DNA from: SVFI01 sp964519385
GTDB lineage: Bacteria > Bacillota > Clostridia > Lachnospirales > Lachnospiraceae
Direction of reading: 5' to 3'
DNA: 64,000 nt
Assembly: GCA_964519385.1 (NCBI GenBank)
Contig: CAZFLR010000001.1
Coordinates: forward strand, 219,342 to 283,341
Of this stretch, positions 34,774 through 44,804 are shown in pieces (position 1 is the stretch's first letter; each line of letters starts with the position of its first letter). Position numbers and translations under genes: made by a program. Under the pieces are notes generated by a model. The model saw nothing but the letters and a program-made list of their open reading frames with translations. It had not been told where the DNA came from and did no database searches.

Positions 34774-37700
34774 TTATTTTTTTATCCTGGCTTTCTTGCT
34801 GAGTCCGGCTTTCACAAACATTTTCTTATAGATCTTCAGCTTTTTCTTCGGAACCTTTACGGTTACCTTCTTATAATTACTGCTTCCCATCTTGGTAAAT
34901 GCCTGTTTTCCTACTTTTTTAGCAGAGAGCTTCGTCGTGTTGACGGTGAGCTTTGTCAGCTTCTTACAGCCATAGAACGCTTTTGATCCAATCTTTGATA
35001 CCTTCTTCGGAAGTGTAAGATTCTTAAGTGCTGTACAGTTCTGGAACGCACTGTTTCCGATTGTCTCCACATTGGAGCCTATCGTAACCTTCGTAAGTTT
35101 TGTACAGCCATAGAACGCTCTTGCTCCGATGGTCTTAATGCCTGAACCTATTTTGACTGTTTTAAGGTTCTTATTGCCCTTGAATGCGTTTGGCGCAATC
35201 TCTGTTACCTTGTAGCGCACTCCGTTCACTTCTACTGTGTTCGGAACCGTGTACTTGCTGTATGTCTTTTTATTCGGACCGACGAAGATAACTTCTCCGC
35301 TCTTCTTGGACACCTCATATTTTGCCTTGGTACGTGCATCTGTAAAGTCATCACCAGGATGCATCACATCATCATCACTCTCGCCCCAGCCGGAGTTTTC
35401 CCATTCCTCTGCATCCAGATACTCTGTGCTGACATACTTACATACCTTACATGTATATTTCACAACACCCTTTTTAGAGCCGGCTGGTGCACTGACTGCC
35501 ACGCCGTCATTAAAATCATGATCCTGCGGCTCTGTTGTTACTACACAGTCTTTGTAAATACACTGTTTCCAGTGTGTATCTGCATCAAATTTCCATCCGC
35601 TCGTGTATACATGCTCTGCATGTGTAAGCTTCGGAATCGCCGCTGTATAAGAAGCTCCGCATTTACAAGAGTATTCAATCACTCCTTCTTTTTCCACGGT
35701 TGCTTTTTCCAGCACAAAACCTTCGTCCCAAAGGTGCGTTTCTTTTCCTTCTACACTGTCACAGGTTTCATCCAGACACGGATACCAGTGATGTGTTTCG
35801 TCATAGGAAAGTACGGTCGCATAGGTATGCTTTAAGTTAACCGTAATCGGGAATACCACACATTTCCATGCATCGTCCCAGCCTTCTACCTGACTCCAGT
35901 CATAGTTTCTGACATCATCCGGTTTAAAGCCTGCCTGATATGTCTTTCCATCCAACGGAATTGTCGTTGTCGTCGTAATCCACTGATATTTTCCGCCTTC
36001 CACATCCGGAAGCAGAATATCTGCCAGTGTGGAACCACAATCCTGTGAAACTGCAGAAATTTTCCGGTAGGTCGGCACTGCCTTCTCAACAACCAGTGTT
36101 ACTTTAATATGTGGTATCCTCTGGTAATTACTGTCATTCGGAATATAGGTAACCCAGCGATATAATGTTCCGACCATTCCCGGTGTGGAGGTTAAGGTAT
36201 ATTCCCACTCAAATCTTCCGTCATTATCGCCTGCCGGAATCTCTATTTCTCCATAAGTATCTCCATAGGTTGCCGTGATGGTTTCCGGTGCTGTATAAGC
36301 AGGGATTCCTGCGCATACCTGTACATCCACCTCACAGGTGATAACACCATTTTCATATGTTACTCCTGCTTTTTCCACAGCCGCTGCCCAGTCATAATTT
36401 ACTGTATCTCTCGGCGTAAACAGAAGTGTCTGATTCTGTAATACCGTAACTGTATTTCCGACCGAAACAGTTTCATCCGGCCAGCTATAGGTGCCAAGTC
36501 CGCTGTCAGGCAGAGTTACATCATCAAGTATCTCTCCTGCCAGAGCCGACAGTCCCGTAGGTACTGACCATGTCGGAACCTGTTTTGCAACCGGACCGAG
36601 TGTCAGCGTAAAGAACGCCGATGTCTGATTCTTTCCTTTAATAACGAACACAACTTCCTGCTCTGTCTCTGTCGCCGCTTTCAATGTTCCGTATAATCTT
36701 CCGTTGTATAATTGCAATCCGTTCGGAAGTGACGAAGAGGCATCCACGTAGTAAGTAATCTGACCGCTTTCCTCCATATCATTTGAAATCTTAATGTCTC
36801 TCAAATCGTACAACGGACTGTTGTAGCTGTAATACTTATTAAATACAAGCGGCTGCTCCTGCTGCGTATTTACAATGCTGTCCTCCGTTTTATCGAGGGT
36901 GATTTTTGTCGTTTCCTCCGAAGCCGCGTAATTAATCCTGATTGTAAACGGCTCAAAGATATTTATTCCCGTACCTGTCCAGGTTCCGTCTGACTGCTCA
37001 GTCGCATCGTTATCCCAAGGACCGTAGGTCACACTGGCAATGTTGATATTATCAAGCTGCAGATTACCCGGCGTTACCACAAATTTAGGAGGATTTGACG
37101 CTGTATAATACAGTCCCTTCACATACTGACGAGTATCTCCCTTTATGCCGGAAGCTGTCACTGCATCTCCGGAAAGTGTGACACTGTCCACACAGTGACT
37201 CGGATACTCAATCGTTACTGCGAAATATAAGCTGGAATTATTTGTATAATTTCTGTTCATTGCCGGGTTCAATGCAAATGTCACCGGCACGGAAGAATAC
37301 ATGACACCCAAATCATAATAATAGCTTTGGTTGTACGTCTGGGTCCACTCACCGTAATTGACAATTTTACCCAGGTTATTGATTCTCGTTCCCACTTCCC
37401 AGACACCATCCGTCTGATTGATTATCACACCGTTAGTCTGAATAGTCTGGTAATATCTGTAGCTGTCTGATGTCATTTTCAGATTGCCCTGATTTACCAG
37501 CGTGCCCTCAACACCTGATGTTGAAGTGGTACTAATCTGCATATCCAGAGTACCCTTGTTCGTCAATACAGCATCCTCTTCAATAATCAGAAATCCTGTT
37601 TCCGGCATGGTTACGACAGCTCCCTCTGCGATGGTTACATCTGCATCCTCAAGCACCGTAAGTCCTTTTGCCTCCAGATCCTCGTTCACTGTATAGTTTC

Positions 37701-40700
37701 CGCCAAGACTGATTGCGCCCCTCTGGTTAATATAAATGCCTTCCTGTACGGATGACACAGTATCTGTCATCGCCAATAAGCTTCCTATATTCTCCGAAGC
37801 CGATTCAGGCACATTGACTGTGATATTCCTTGCCGAACTACCTTCAAGAACATACAGTTTCCGCACGGAATACTTCGCATTTTCTTCCACATCAAACCTA
37901 ACAGCCCCTGTGATGGTACTCATCTTTGCCATATATGGTTCCGAAGATCGTGATGACAGTTCTGCGCCATCTGCTACTTCCACAACCACATCTTTTCCCA
38001 CAGTGCTTCCATATGTCAGGTAGAAATACCCCGAATACCAATAGCCGTCCACATCACAATGGACATCTCCGGTTACCGTACTACTGCGGACTCCATAGAA
38101 ATAAGAATAGCTTGTTGCATAGGCATCGACAAAGCCATAGTTCGTATCAGTCGCCCCCAGCTTCATATTGACATTTCCGCCAATCTCGGAATCATAAGCC
38201 GGAGTGATATCTATCTCAGATCTTTTTGAAGACAGCGTTATCTTTAAATTGCCGGTCATGGCAAAATCCATATTTCCGGTTACCTCGGAATACTCCGCAC
38301 CATTAAAATTCGTTTTTTCATAAGCTCCGCCCGTCACGGAAACTGCCAGATTCTGTGCCTTCGCATATTTTAAACCTGTAATCTCCGCAGTGCTTGTGAC
38401 AGCATCCCGAACATCCACAACCACCTTACCGTTTACGGTAACCCGGTTTCTTGTATTTTGGCCATACGCGCCATAGATATTCTTCAGCTTCGCTCCTTTT
38501 ACAGTAATATAAATATCTCCTTCATATGCTTTGGAGGTATCCTGATATCCCAGGATAGAGTAGGATGCCAAAGAATAGCTTGTAGCCTTATTTATCAGAA
38601 GCGGTGTGTTATTATCCGCCACACCGTCATGGTCGGCATCCATAAAAATCTGTGATTTACTGCTGTCGAGCGGATCAGCTAAAACCACAACTGAGGTTCC
38701 TTCAAGATCAATCTTGCTGTTGCTGACCGTTACAGTATCATTGATATCTGCGGTTTCATAATCCTCATCCGCAATTTTAATGACAACATCCACTGTCTCT
38801 GTCGTTCCGTTTCTTCCCGTCACAACAAAGGAAAGTGTTTTTCCTGTCAAATCTACCGTAGTCGGCGTTCCTATAACCCTTCCGTCTTCAAAGGACAGAC
38901 CGGAAGGCAATGCATCCGGATTCTTCAGAGCATACTTTACATTGCCGCCGTAAGCTGCTGTTGTATCGTTCTCAAGGATGAGTCCGCGTAAATCATAAAG
39001 CGGTTTCTCTTTCGTATATGTCTCTCCGGCTTTACCCGTAGGGTCGGCAAAAAGCTTCTCTAATACAATCTGCTTCGGTACATACACACATTCAAAGGTT
39101 CCTGCCTTATGTTCCGTTTTCAGCGTAAAGGAATCCGTATCCGCATCCGTAAGCTGTACCGTTTCTCCGTTGTTATACCTGTAATAGTATTCATATCCGT
39201 CCGGTGCCGTCATGGACATAAGCACATTTCCCGCACGCACATATCTTGTCTTTACTCCGTCCTCCGTAACATCTAAATAATCTCCTGAATTCGTCACCCG
39301 TGCAGACGTTTTGTTTATATTACTTGAAAATACGAGCGGATAATACACATAATCCCATGTGTTATCTTCACCATTCGTAAGTGTTCCTCCCTGCACAACT
39401 ATCGTTCCGTAATAGTTGTATGCAGAATAAGCTGTCGTGGCATCCAGCCCACCCTTTAAATATAATACACTTCCCGTCATGCGAGACAGTGTCGTTGTTT
39501 TTACACTTACACCTGCCGGAATGTTGTGTGTGCCGTAAAGAGAAAGGCTGGTCACTTCAATATTCCGTGTAAAATTGTACTTTCCGTACACACTGACGTT
39601 ACCCTTGTTATCATAATAACAGCCATTGAACAGACTTGTACTCGTCGGTACCGAGCTTGTCGTCACACTTGCATTGTCCGATACGATTACCTCAATATCT
39701 CCGGTAACCGTCGCTGTATCAAGAGCCTTCAGCGTTCCGAGACTGCCTCCGCTAAGGTAAACTCCGAGGCTCGTTCCGCCCGCCGTAATTTTTCCGTTGT
39801 ATACACCATAGAGTGTTCCTATTGTACCTCCGTTCATCGTAATACGGAGTGATTTCCTCGCATCCGCATTCCGGACACCGTACAGAGTATAAGAAGTGTA
39901 ATCTCCCTGACATGCCGGAGTCTCGAAATCCGCCACGCCATCTCTGTTATCATCTAGATAGATGGCTGTCTGATTTCCTTCGGTCTCAATAACGACGGAG
40001 TTTCCGTTGAGATAAATCATTTTTCCGGTATCATCTACCGTAATACGCCCCTCCTGATTCGTCTGAGTTCCTCCTCCCTGCGTAACCACGAAGTAAATCG
40101 GAACTTCTGCTTCTGTATCATTTTTACCCGTCACATGAATGATGGTTTTCTTTCCGCTTTCATAAACCGCCGTCGGTGTACCGATAATTTTGTCCCCTCT
40201 GAGGGAAAGTCCCTCCGGGAGGCTATATGTAGAGTCTACCTTATAAGAAACCGCGCCTGTCAGACCATCATTACTGATTGAGAGCGTAGAAAAATCATAT
40301 GCAGGTGATTCTTCCGTGGTAGCCACATTATGCTTAAGAACAGGGTCTGCCATCGTTTTACCCACTACAATCTGATTTCCCTGAAAATCAACATCAAAAC
40401 TACACGCTGCATTCGGCATAGTCATGGTATATGTCGTTCCGCTTCCGGCAACGTTATTTTTCACACCCTCGGTCGTATAGGTTACGGAAGCAATGGAATA
40501 GCCCTCTGCTGCTGAAATATCGTATTTGATGTCACTCCCTGCCTTGCCGAACAGACGGTCTCCGCCCTGCGGATGCTTCACCGGCTTGTATGTGTATGTA
40601 ACAGCCTCTGTTACCGTTCCGCCTTTTTCCTTATAATTGAGTTCAAACGGCCAATAGACTTCTTTCACATCCTGCGTATCAACAGTCGTCGTACCTCCTG

Positions 40701-43629
40701 CCATATAAAGTGATGTACTTATATACGTTCCGCTTTCAGCATCAGAGTCTGAAAGCGTTGCATTGAGAGCACCTTCCAGAAGAATGCTTCCGCCTGTCCA
40801 GTCAAAATCTGCAATAGTTACCGTGATACCTTTCGGAATATAGAAACTTCCCTCCGAAAGATGCACTTTATCAAAATTCTGATTCTCCGTAAATTTAATG
40901 GCACCGCCATAATATACCTCACCATTGTAATAGATTATGCATTCCGCCTGTCCACTTCCGGCATATATCTCCACCTCGTCTGCGACAGAGCTGTTCTCAT
41001 CCAGAGTCATGGTAACCTTCTGACCTACTCCGCCCGAGTTGCGCATCACAAAGCTCTGATTAGGTCCCTTTTTAAATTCTGTATTCTTTACAGTGATGAT
41101 TGCATCTCCGCATCCTGTTTCGCCGTAAGTAATCTGATACGGGTATACATCTCCGTAATAGGTTGCATCTGTTATATTTACCGTACTCGTTCCCTGTACA
41201 GAAGAAGGGTATGCACAATAATTATAGCCGCTGGTCGTATCGCTTCCATAGGTTCCTCCCACAATATCCACCTTGAGATTCCCCTTAATCCTGCCATTAT
41301 AAACTCCATAAGAGTTTAAGAAGCTGCAGTCCTTCAGAGTCAGAGTCACGTCCTTCTCAATCGAGTTGTTGTAACCGCCATAAAATCCGTACAGATAAGA
41401 ATAACTTGTGTTTCCCGTCTGTACACCGGCGTTCGTGATATCAATGGTTACTTTTCCGCCCCAGTCTCCCCTCTGGTATGCCCCATAAACATAGACCCCT
41501 TTTACATTTGTCAATGTACTGGTTATGTCTCCTGTGCAATCCGTTGGTGACGGACCATACAGAGCATTGTAAGTCTCCGTATTTTTAATCGTGGACGTAA
41601 GACTTTCCCCGCACGTGTGATTATCTGCTGCATAAAACGAACAGAAGAAAGAATCCTCTACCAGCACAGTAATATTTCCGCCTACTCCCCCGCCGCTTAT
41701 TCCATAACTTGTGCTGCCATTTCTGTATGTCTCCCAGTCCTTATTCACATCCTTGAAATGAATATCTGCATTTCCCTGCACGTTACAGCTATAAAGACCG
41801 GCTATGTAAGAATAAATTCCGCCGTCAATCTCAATTTCTGCATCTTTACTCAAATTACATGCTTCCAGAGCATAAAATCTCTTTGAGTTGTCTTGTGTAT
41901 TTCCTGTTGTTCTGACCTTTAATACCACATTTTCTGCCTGACAGCTATAAAGTCCGGTAAAACTATTTTTAATTCTGCAGGTATCAAGGGGATTACCGCT
42001 CACTGTCATATCGGTCGTGTAATCACCGACTGTTGCCGTAATATCCTTTGTCACTACCGTATTTTGCAGAAGATAAACACCTCCGAAAGTGCCCTTCCGG
42101 ATCATAATCTCTGCCTTACCGCCTATCCTTGAAGTCTGCGAGCTGCCGTAACTATATCCTCCATACAGATAGCCGCAGTCTCCTCCGAGATATTCAAAGT
42201 AAAAGTCTTTTCCGACCACTGTCTCCACACCCGTACAGGCTCCCTGGTAACCATAAACATAATTATAACTCGATGAATTCTCCTCACTGCCATAATAACG
42301 GACTGTCAGATTACCTTCGCACATAGAACCGCACATTCCGTATGTGGTTCCTGTGAGCTCGTTTCCCTTCGGAACATCCACGGTAACATTTCCTTTTACG
42401 CGGCTGCCGTTATTGACTCCATACAAGCCATTGCCTCTTACATTTTTCAAATTAATCGTAAGATTTCCATCAAGCACCACGCCATCGCTTACCACATAGG
42501 TATTTGCCATATTAGATGCCGTACCGGCCTGAGGAGCAAGATTTACATCCACATTTCCCCTGACGGAGTAAGCAGCGTCTGCGTTGTATCTTCCGTATAT
42601 GCCCTTCATCTCACCCGTAATAATGCCTTCACCGGTAAAATCCAGATCCAGAGCCGTATTCGTGTTCTTTCCGGCATCAATATCTGCTTCATATGCAGCA
42701 TAAGCTGACACAATCTTCATACTGATATCCATGTCAAGCATCGTGTCATTATTTCCGTCCGATACAGCCTTTCCTGAGTGAATGCCATATAACCTCGTTA
42801 CAGAACCACCCGTTACGGATATCTGCACTGCAGGTCCGGTGCATCCCTCTGCCTTATAAGACGACCCCTGAAGGGCGTACAATGTAGAAACGTTTCCCTT
42901 TTTCATCTGCACACGCATACCCGGAGTTGTGGCATTTTTAACCAAAATCTCACTCTCCATACCCGCTGCAACACATGAAGTGCTTATTTCCGACTGCGAT
43001 TCAACCTCTACCTCTACGGCAGGTGCACCGGTTGATACCACCTTTGACTTGGATGCTCCGCAGAAATTTCCTGCAACCTCACCTCCAAGCATACGCATGG
43101 TAATCGCCGTTTCATCCGATGTCGTCAATTGAGACTGATAAGCACCAAATATCTGTGTCACATAACCGCTCCTGATGGTAATGCTGATTGGCTGTGAAGC
43201 CTCAGAAGCCCCATAGTAACCATAAATCGTCGGACCACCGATAAAATCAGTTTCTCCGTCAATGACTGCCATAGACTCATCCGCATCAATCACACCGTCG
43301 CGGTCCTTATCAATGATAAGATTAATCCATCTGGTTCCGCTTCCGGTATCCTTATCGGCCGCCTGAATAATCACCGAATTACCATTCAGATTCATGCCGA
43401 TTGGATTGGTTGTATCTCCCTTCGCATAAATATACTCAATACCGGAAGTTGTCAATAAATTCGTATTATTTACGGAAACTGCTTCCGATTCCGTCTGCTC
43501 TGTTACACCCCCGCTCACATCAACAACTTCTGTCGCTGATGTATCTGCTGCTCCTGCAAGCAGAACTACACTGAGGACAGTCGCTGTCATAACCCCTGTT
43601 CGCATTACTTTTTTTACCTTAGAAAACAT
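34774..43629 (-). CDS. Giant secreted modular surface protein with BspA-type leucine-rich C terminus
   Basis: 2,951 residues. The signal peptide is at 1-33 (VMTATVLSVVLLAGAADTSAT). Three homologous modules begin near 75, 1190 and 1630. Each opens with a strand like MNLNGNSVIIQ, then a calcium-loop-like D-x-D-x-DG (DKDRDGVIDADE, DDNRDGVADFE, DADHDGVADNN), then many short G-x-V-x-G repeats (YLYGGYSYG, LYGVYNG, IYGAYGQ) that look like a right-handed beta-helix. Putative-Ig domains follow near 1090, 1520 and 2245 (LPEGLSLRGDKIIGTP, LPSGLSFEDGRVIGTP). MBG-like repeats lie at 2350-2600, Cys/His pairs at 2600-2790, and LRR_5 repeats at 2800-2920 (IAPNAFKGNKNLKTVKIG). No LPXTG or S-layer motif is visible. 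Adhesion or glycan binding is inferred. Ribosome site GAGGAGGTATACCTAT. Confidence 0.88.
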   Translation of the reverse strand: MFSKVKKVMRTGVMTATVLSVVLLAGAADTSATEVVDVSGGVTEQTESEAVSVNNTNLLTTSGIEYIYAKGDTTNPIGMNLNGNSVIIQAADKDTGSGTRWINLIIDKDRDGVIDADESMAVIDGETDFIGGPTIYGYYGASEASQPISITIRSGYVTQIFGAYQSQLTTSDETAITMRMLGGEVAGNFCGASKSKVVSTGAPAVEVEVESQSEISTSCVAAGMESEILVKNATTPGMRVQMKKGNVSTLYALQGSSYKAEGCTGPAVQISVTGGSVTRLYGIHSGKAVSDGNNDTMLDMDISMKIVSAYAAYEADIDAGKNTNTALDLDFTGEGIITGEMKGIYGRYNADAAYSVRGNVDVNLAPQAGTASNMANTYVVSDGVVLDGNLTINLKNVRGNGLYGVNNGSRVKGNVTVDVPKGNELTGTTYGMCGSMCEGNLTVRYYGSEENSSSYNYVYGYQGACTGVETVVGKDFYFEYLGGDCGYLYGGYSYGSSQTSRIGGKAEIMIRKGTFGGVYLLQNTVVTKDITATVGDYTTDMTVSGNPLDTCRIKNSFTGLYSCQAENVVLKVRTTGNTQDNSKRFYALEACNLSKDAEIEIDGGIYSYIAGLYSCNVQGNADIHFKDVNKDWETYRNGSTSYGISGGGVGGNITVLVEDSFFCSFYAADNHTCGESLTSTIKNTETYNALYGPSPTDCTGDITSTLTNVKGVYVYGAYQRGDWGGKVTIDITNAGVQTGNTSYSYLYGFYGGYNNSIEKDVTLTLKDCSFLNSYGVYNGRIKGNLKVDIVGGTYGSDTTSGYNYCAYPSSVQGTSTVNITDATYYGDVYPYQITYGETGCGDAIITVKNTEFKKGPNQSFVMRNSGGVGQKVTMTLDENSSVADEVEIYAGSGQAECIIYYNGEVYYGGAIKFTENQNFDKVHLSEGSFYIPKGITVTIADFDWTGGSILLEGALNATLSDSDAESGTYISTSLYMAGGTTTVDTQDVKEVYWPFELNYKEKGGTVTEAVTYTYKPVKHPQGGDRLFGKAGSDIKYDISAAEGYSIASVTYTTEGVKNNVAGSGTTYTMTMPNAACSFDVDFQGNQIVVGKTMADPVLKHNVATTEESPAYDFSTLSISNDGLTGAVSYKVDSTYSLPEGLSLRGDKIIGTPTAVYESGKKTIIHVTGKNDTEAEVPIYFVVTQGGGTQTNQEGRITVDDTGKMIYLNGNSVVIETEGNQTAIYLDDNRDGVADFETPACQGDYTSYTLYGVRNADARKSLRITMNGGTIGTLYGVYNGKITAGGTSLGVYLSGGSLGTLKALDTATVTGDIEVIVSDNASVTTSSVPTSTSLFNGCYYDNKGNVSVYGKYNFTRNIEVTSLSLYGTHNIPAGVSVKTTTLSRMTGSVLYLKGGLDATTAYSAYNYYGTIVVQGGTLTNGEDNTWDYVYYPLVFSSNINKTSARVTNSGDYLDVTEDGVKTRYVRAGNVLMSMTAPDGYEYYYRYNNGETVQLTDADTDSFTLKTEHKAGTFECVYVPKQIVLEKLFADPTGKAGETYTKEKPLYDLRGLILENDTTAAYGGNVKYALKNPDALPSGLSFEDGRVIGTPTTVDLTGKTLSFVVTGRNGTTETVDVVIKIADEDYETADINDTVTVSNSKIDLEGTSVVVLADPLDSSKSQIFMDADHDGVADNNTPLLINKATSYSLASYSILGYQDTSKAYEGDIYITVKGAKLKNIYGAYGQNTRNRVTVNGKVVVDVRDAVTSTAEITGLKYAKAQNLAVSVTGGAYEKTNFNGAEYSEVTGNMDFAMTGNLKITLSSKRSEIDITPAYDSEIGGNVNMKLGATDTNYGFVDAYATSYSYFYGVRSSTVTGDVHCDVDGYWYSGYFYLTYGSTVGKDVVVEVADGAELSSRSSEPYMAKMSTITGAVRFDVEENAKYSVRKLYVLEGSSARNITVNVPESASENIGSLLAMTDTVSSVQEGIYINQRGAISLGGNYTVNEDLEAKGLTVLEDADVTIAEGAVVTMPETGFLIIEEDAVLTNKGTLDMQISTTSTSGVEGTLVNQGNLKMTSDSYRYYQTIQTNGVIINQTDGVWEVGTRINNLGKIVNYGEWTQTYNQSYYYDLGVMYSSVPVTFALNPAMNRNYTNNSSLYFAVTIEYPSHCVDSVTLSGDAVTASGIKGDTRQYVKGLYYTASNPPKFVVTPGNLQLDNINIASVTYGPWDNDATEQSDGTWTGTGINIFEPFTIRINYAASEETTKITLDKTEDSIVNTQQEQPLVFNKYYSYNSPLYDLRDIKISNDMEESGQITYYVDASSSLPNGLQLYNGRLYGTLKAATETEQEVVFVIKGKNQTSAFFTLTLGPVAKQVPTWSVPTGLSALAGEILDDVTLPDSGLGTYSWPDETVSVGNTVTVLQNQTLLFTPRDTVNYDWAAAVEKAGVTYENGVITCEVDVQVCAGIPAYTAPETITATYGDTYGEIEIPAGDNDGRFEWEYTLTSTPGMVGTLYRWVTYIPNDSNYQRIPHIKVTLVVEKAVPTYRKISAVSQDCGSTLADILLPDVEGGKYQWITTTTTIPLDGKTYQAGFKPDDVRNYDWSQVEGWDDAWKCVVFPITVNLKHTYATVLSYDETHHWYPCLDETCDSVEGKETHLWDEGFVLEKATVEKEGVIEYSCKCGASYTAAIPKLTHAEHVYTSGWKFDADTHWKQCIYKDCVVTTEPQDHDFNDGVAVSAPAGSKKGVVKYTCKVCKYVSTEYLDAEEWENSGWGESDDDVMHPGDDFTDARTKAKYEVSKKSGEVIFVGPNKKTYSKYTVPNTVEVNGVRYKVTEIAPNAFKGNKNLKTVKIGSGIKTIGARAFYGCTKLTKVTIGSNVETIGNSAFQNCTALKNLTLPKKVSKIGSKAFYGCKKLTKLTVNTTKLSAKKVGKQAFTKMGSSNYKKVTVKVPKKKLKIYKKMFVKAGLSKKARIKK

Positions 43630-43784
43630 ATAGGTATACCTCCTCTGTTTAGAACCACATAACTTAATCGTACTTCATTTAGAGATGCAATACAAATGCT
43701 TTTTGCCATAAAAATTTTTTTCCACGTTTTATACAAGAAAAAGACCTTTTTGTTATTGAAAATGTTCTATTTTCGGGCATTTTT

Positions 43785-43826
43785 ACAAAGAAAAAGAGCG
43801 CCTCCGCTTACGCAGAAACGCCCTTT
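43785..43826 (-). terminator. Rho-independent terminator of fba
   Basis: AAAAGGGCG and CGCTCTTTT on the minus strand pair with one G-U, with further inner pairs (CGTAAGCG), and a U run follows. It lies 40 bases after the aldolase stop. Confidence 0.65.
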
Positions 43827-43864
43827 TCGCTATAAAAATCCTTATGACAAGAAACTGAGCAATC

Positions 43865-44728
43865 TTATGCCTGGTTGATAGAACCAAAGATTTCCATTTT
43901 TTCTTTTACTGTATCTTTGATTGCCTGGAAACCAGGAGCCAGAAGTTTACGAGGATCGAATCCTTTACCCTCTAAATCCTTACCTTCTTCGATATATTTA
44001 CGTGTAGCTGCTGCAAATGCTAACTGACACTCTGTATTAACGTTGATCTTAGCAACACCAAGGCTGATTGCCTTTTTAATCATATCTACAGGGATACCTG
44101 TACCACCGTGAAGAACTAATGGCATTTCTCCTGTAAGCTGCTGGATTGCATCTAATGTCTCGAATGATAAACCAGCCCAGTTTGCCGGATATTTTCCGTG
44201 GATGTTACCGATACCTGCTGCAAGGAAGTCGATTCCTAAATCAGCGATTGCTTTACATTCCTTCGGATCTGCACATTCGCCTGCTCCGATAACTCCGTCT
44301 TCTTCTCCACCGATAGAACCAACCTCTGCCTCGATAGAGATACCCTTGTCATGAGCTGCTTTTACTAACTCTGTTGTCTTAGCCACATTCTCATCGATTG
44401 GATAGTGTGAACCATCGAACATAACTGAAGAGAAACCTGCCTCGATACATTTGTAGCAGTGCTCATATGAACCGTGATCCAGGTGAAGAGCTACAGGTAC
44501 TGTGATTTCAAGATCTTTGATAAGACCGTTAACCATACCTACTACTGCATCATAACCACCCATGTATTTACCAGCACCTTCTGATACACCGAGGATAACC
44601 GGTGAGTTGTTCTCCTGTGCTGTTAAAAGGATAGCCTTTGTCCACTCTAAGTTGTTGATGTTGAACTGACCTACTGCATAGTGGCCTGCTTTTGCTTTTT
44701 TAAGCATTTCTGCTGCTGAAACTAACAT
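43865..44728 (-). CDS. fba: Class II fructose-1,6-bisphosphate aldolase
   Basis: 287-residue zinc-dependent aldolase of glycolysis, splitting fructose 1,6-bisphosphate into dihydroxyacetone phosphate and glyceraldehyde 3-phosphate. Zinc and catalytic residues are visible: HLDHGSYEHC (residues about 80-90), GIGNIHGKYP and VLHGGTGIP, with NVNTECQLAF for phosphate binding. The size and the GGEEDGVIGAGECADP loop fit the Gram-positive FbaA type. The codon use is highly biased, as in abundant enzymes. Ribosome site GGAGGTACGAGA. It has its own promoter and terminator. Confidence 0.97.
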   Translation of the reverse strand: MLVSAAEMLKKAKAGHYAVGQFNINNLEWTKAILLTAQENNSPVILGVSEGAGKYMGGYDAVVGMVNGLIKDLEITVPVALHLDHGSYEHCYKCIEAGFSSVMFDGSHYPIDENVAKTTELVKAAHDKGISIEAEVGSIGGEEDGVIGAGECADPKECKAIADLGIDFLAAGIGNIHGKYPANWAGLSFETLDAIQQLTGEMPLVLHGGTGIPVDMIKKAISLGVAKINVNTECQLAFAAATRKYIEEGKDLEGKGFDPRKLLAPGFQAIKDTVKEKMEIFGSINQA

Positions 44729-44768
44729 TTCTCGTACCTCCGTTAAAAATTAAACATTTATCGATACC

Positions 44769-44796
44769 ATTATAACGCATCTTCATTTAAAAGCAA
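44769..44796 (-). promoter_or_regulatory. Sigma-A promoter of fba
   Basis: TTGCTT (44796-44791) and TATAAT (44774-44769) on the minus strand, spacer 16. Confidence 0.7.
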
Positions 44797-44804
44797 ACAC
44801 TTTT

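Noticed and set aside
34774..43629. CRISPR or nucleotide repeat array inside the giant gene
   Set aside because: The repeats are degenerate protein repeats of variable spacing; no constant DNA repeat is seen.
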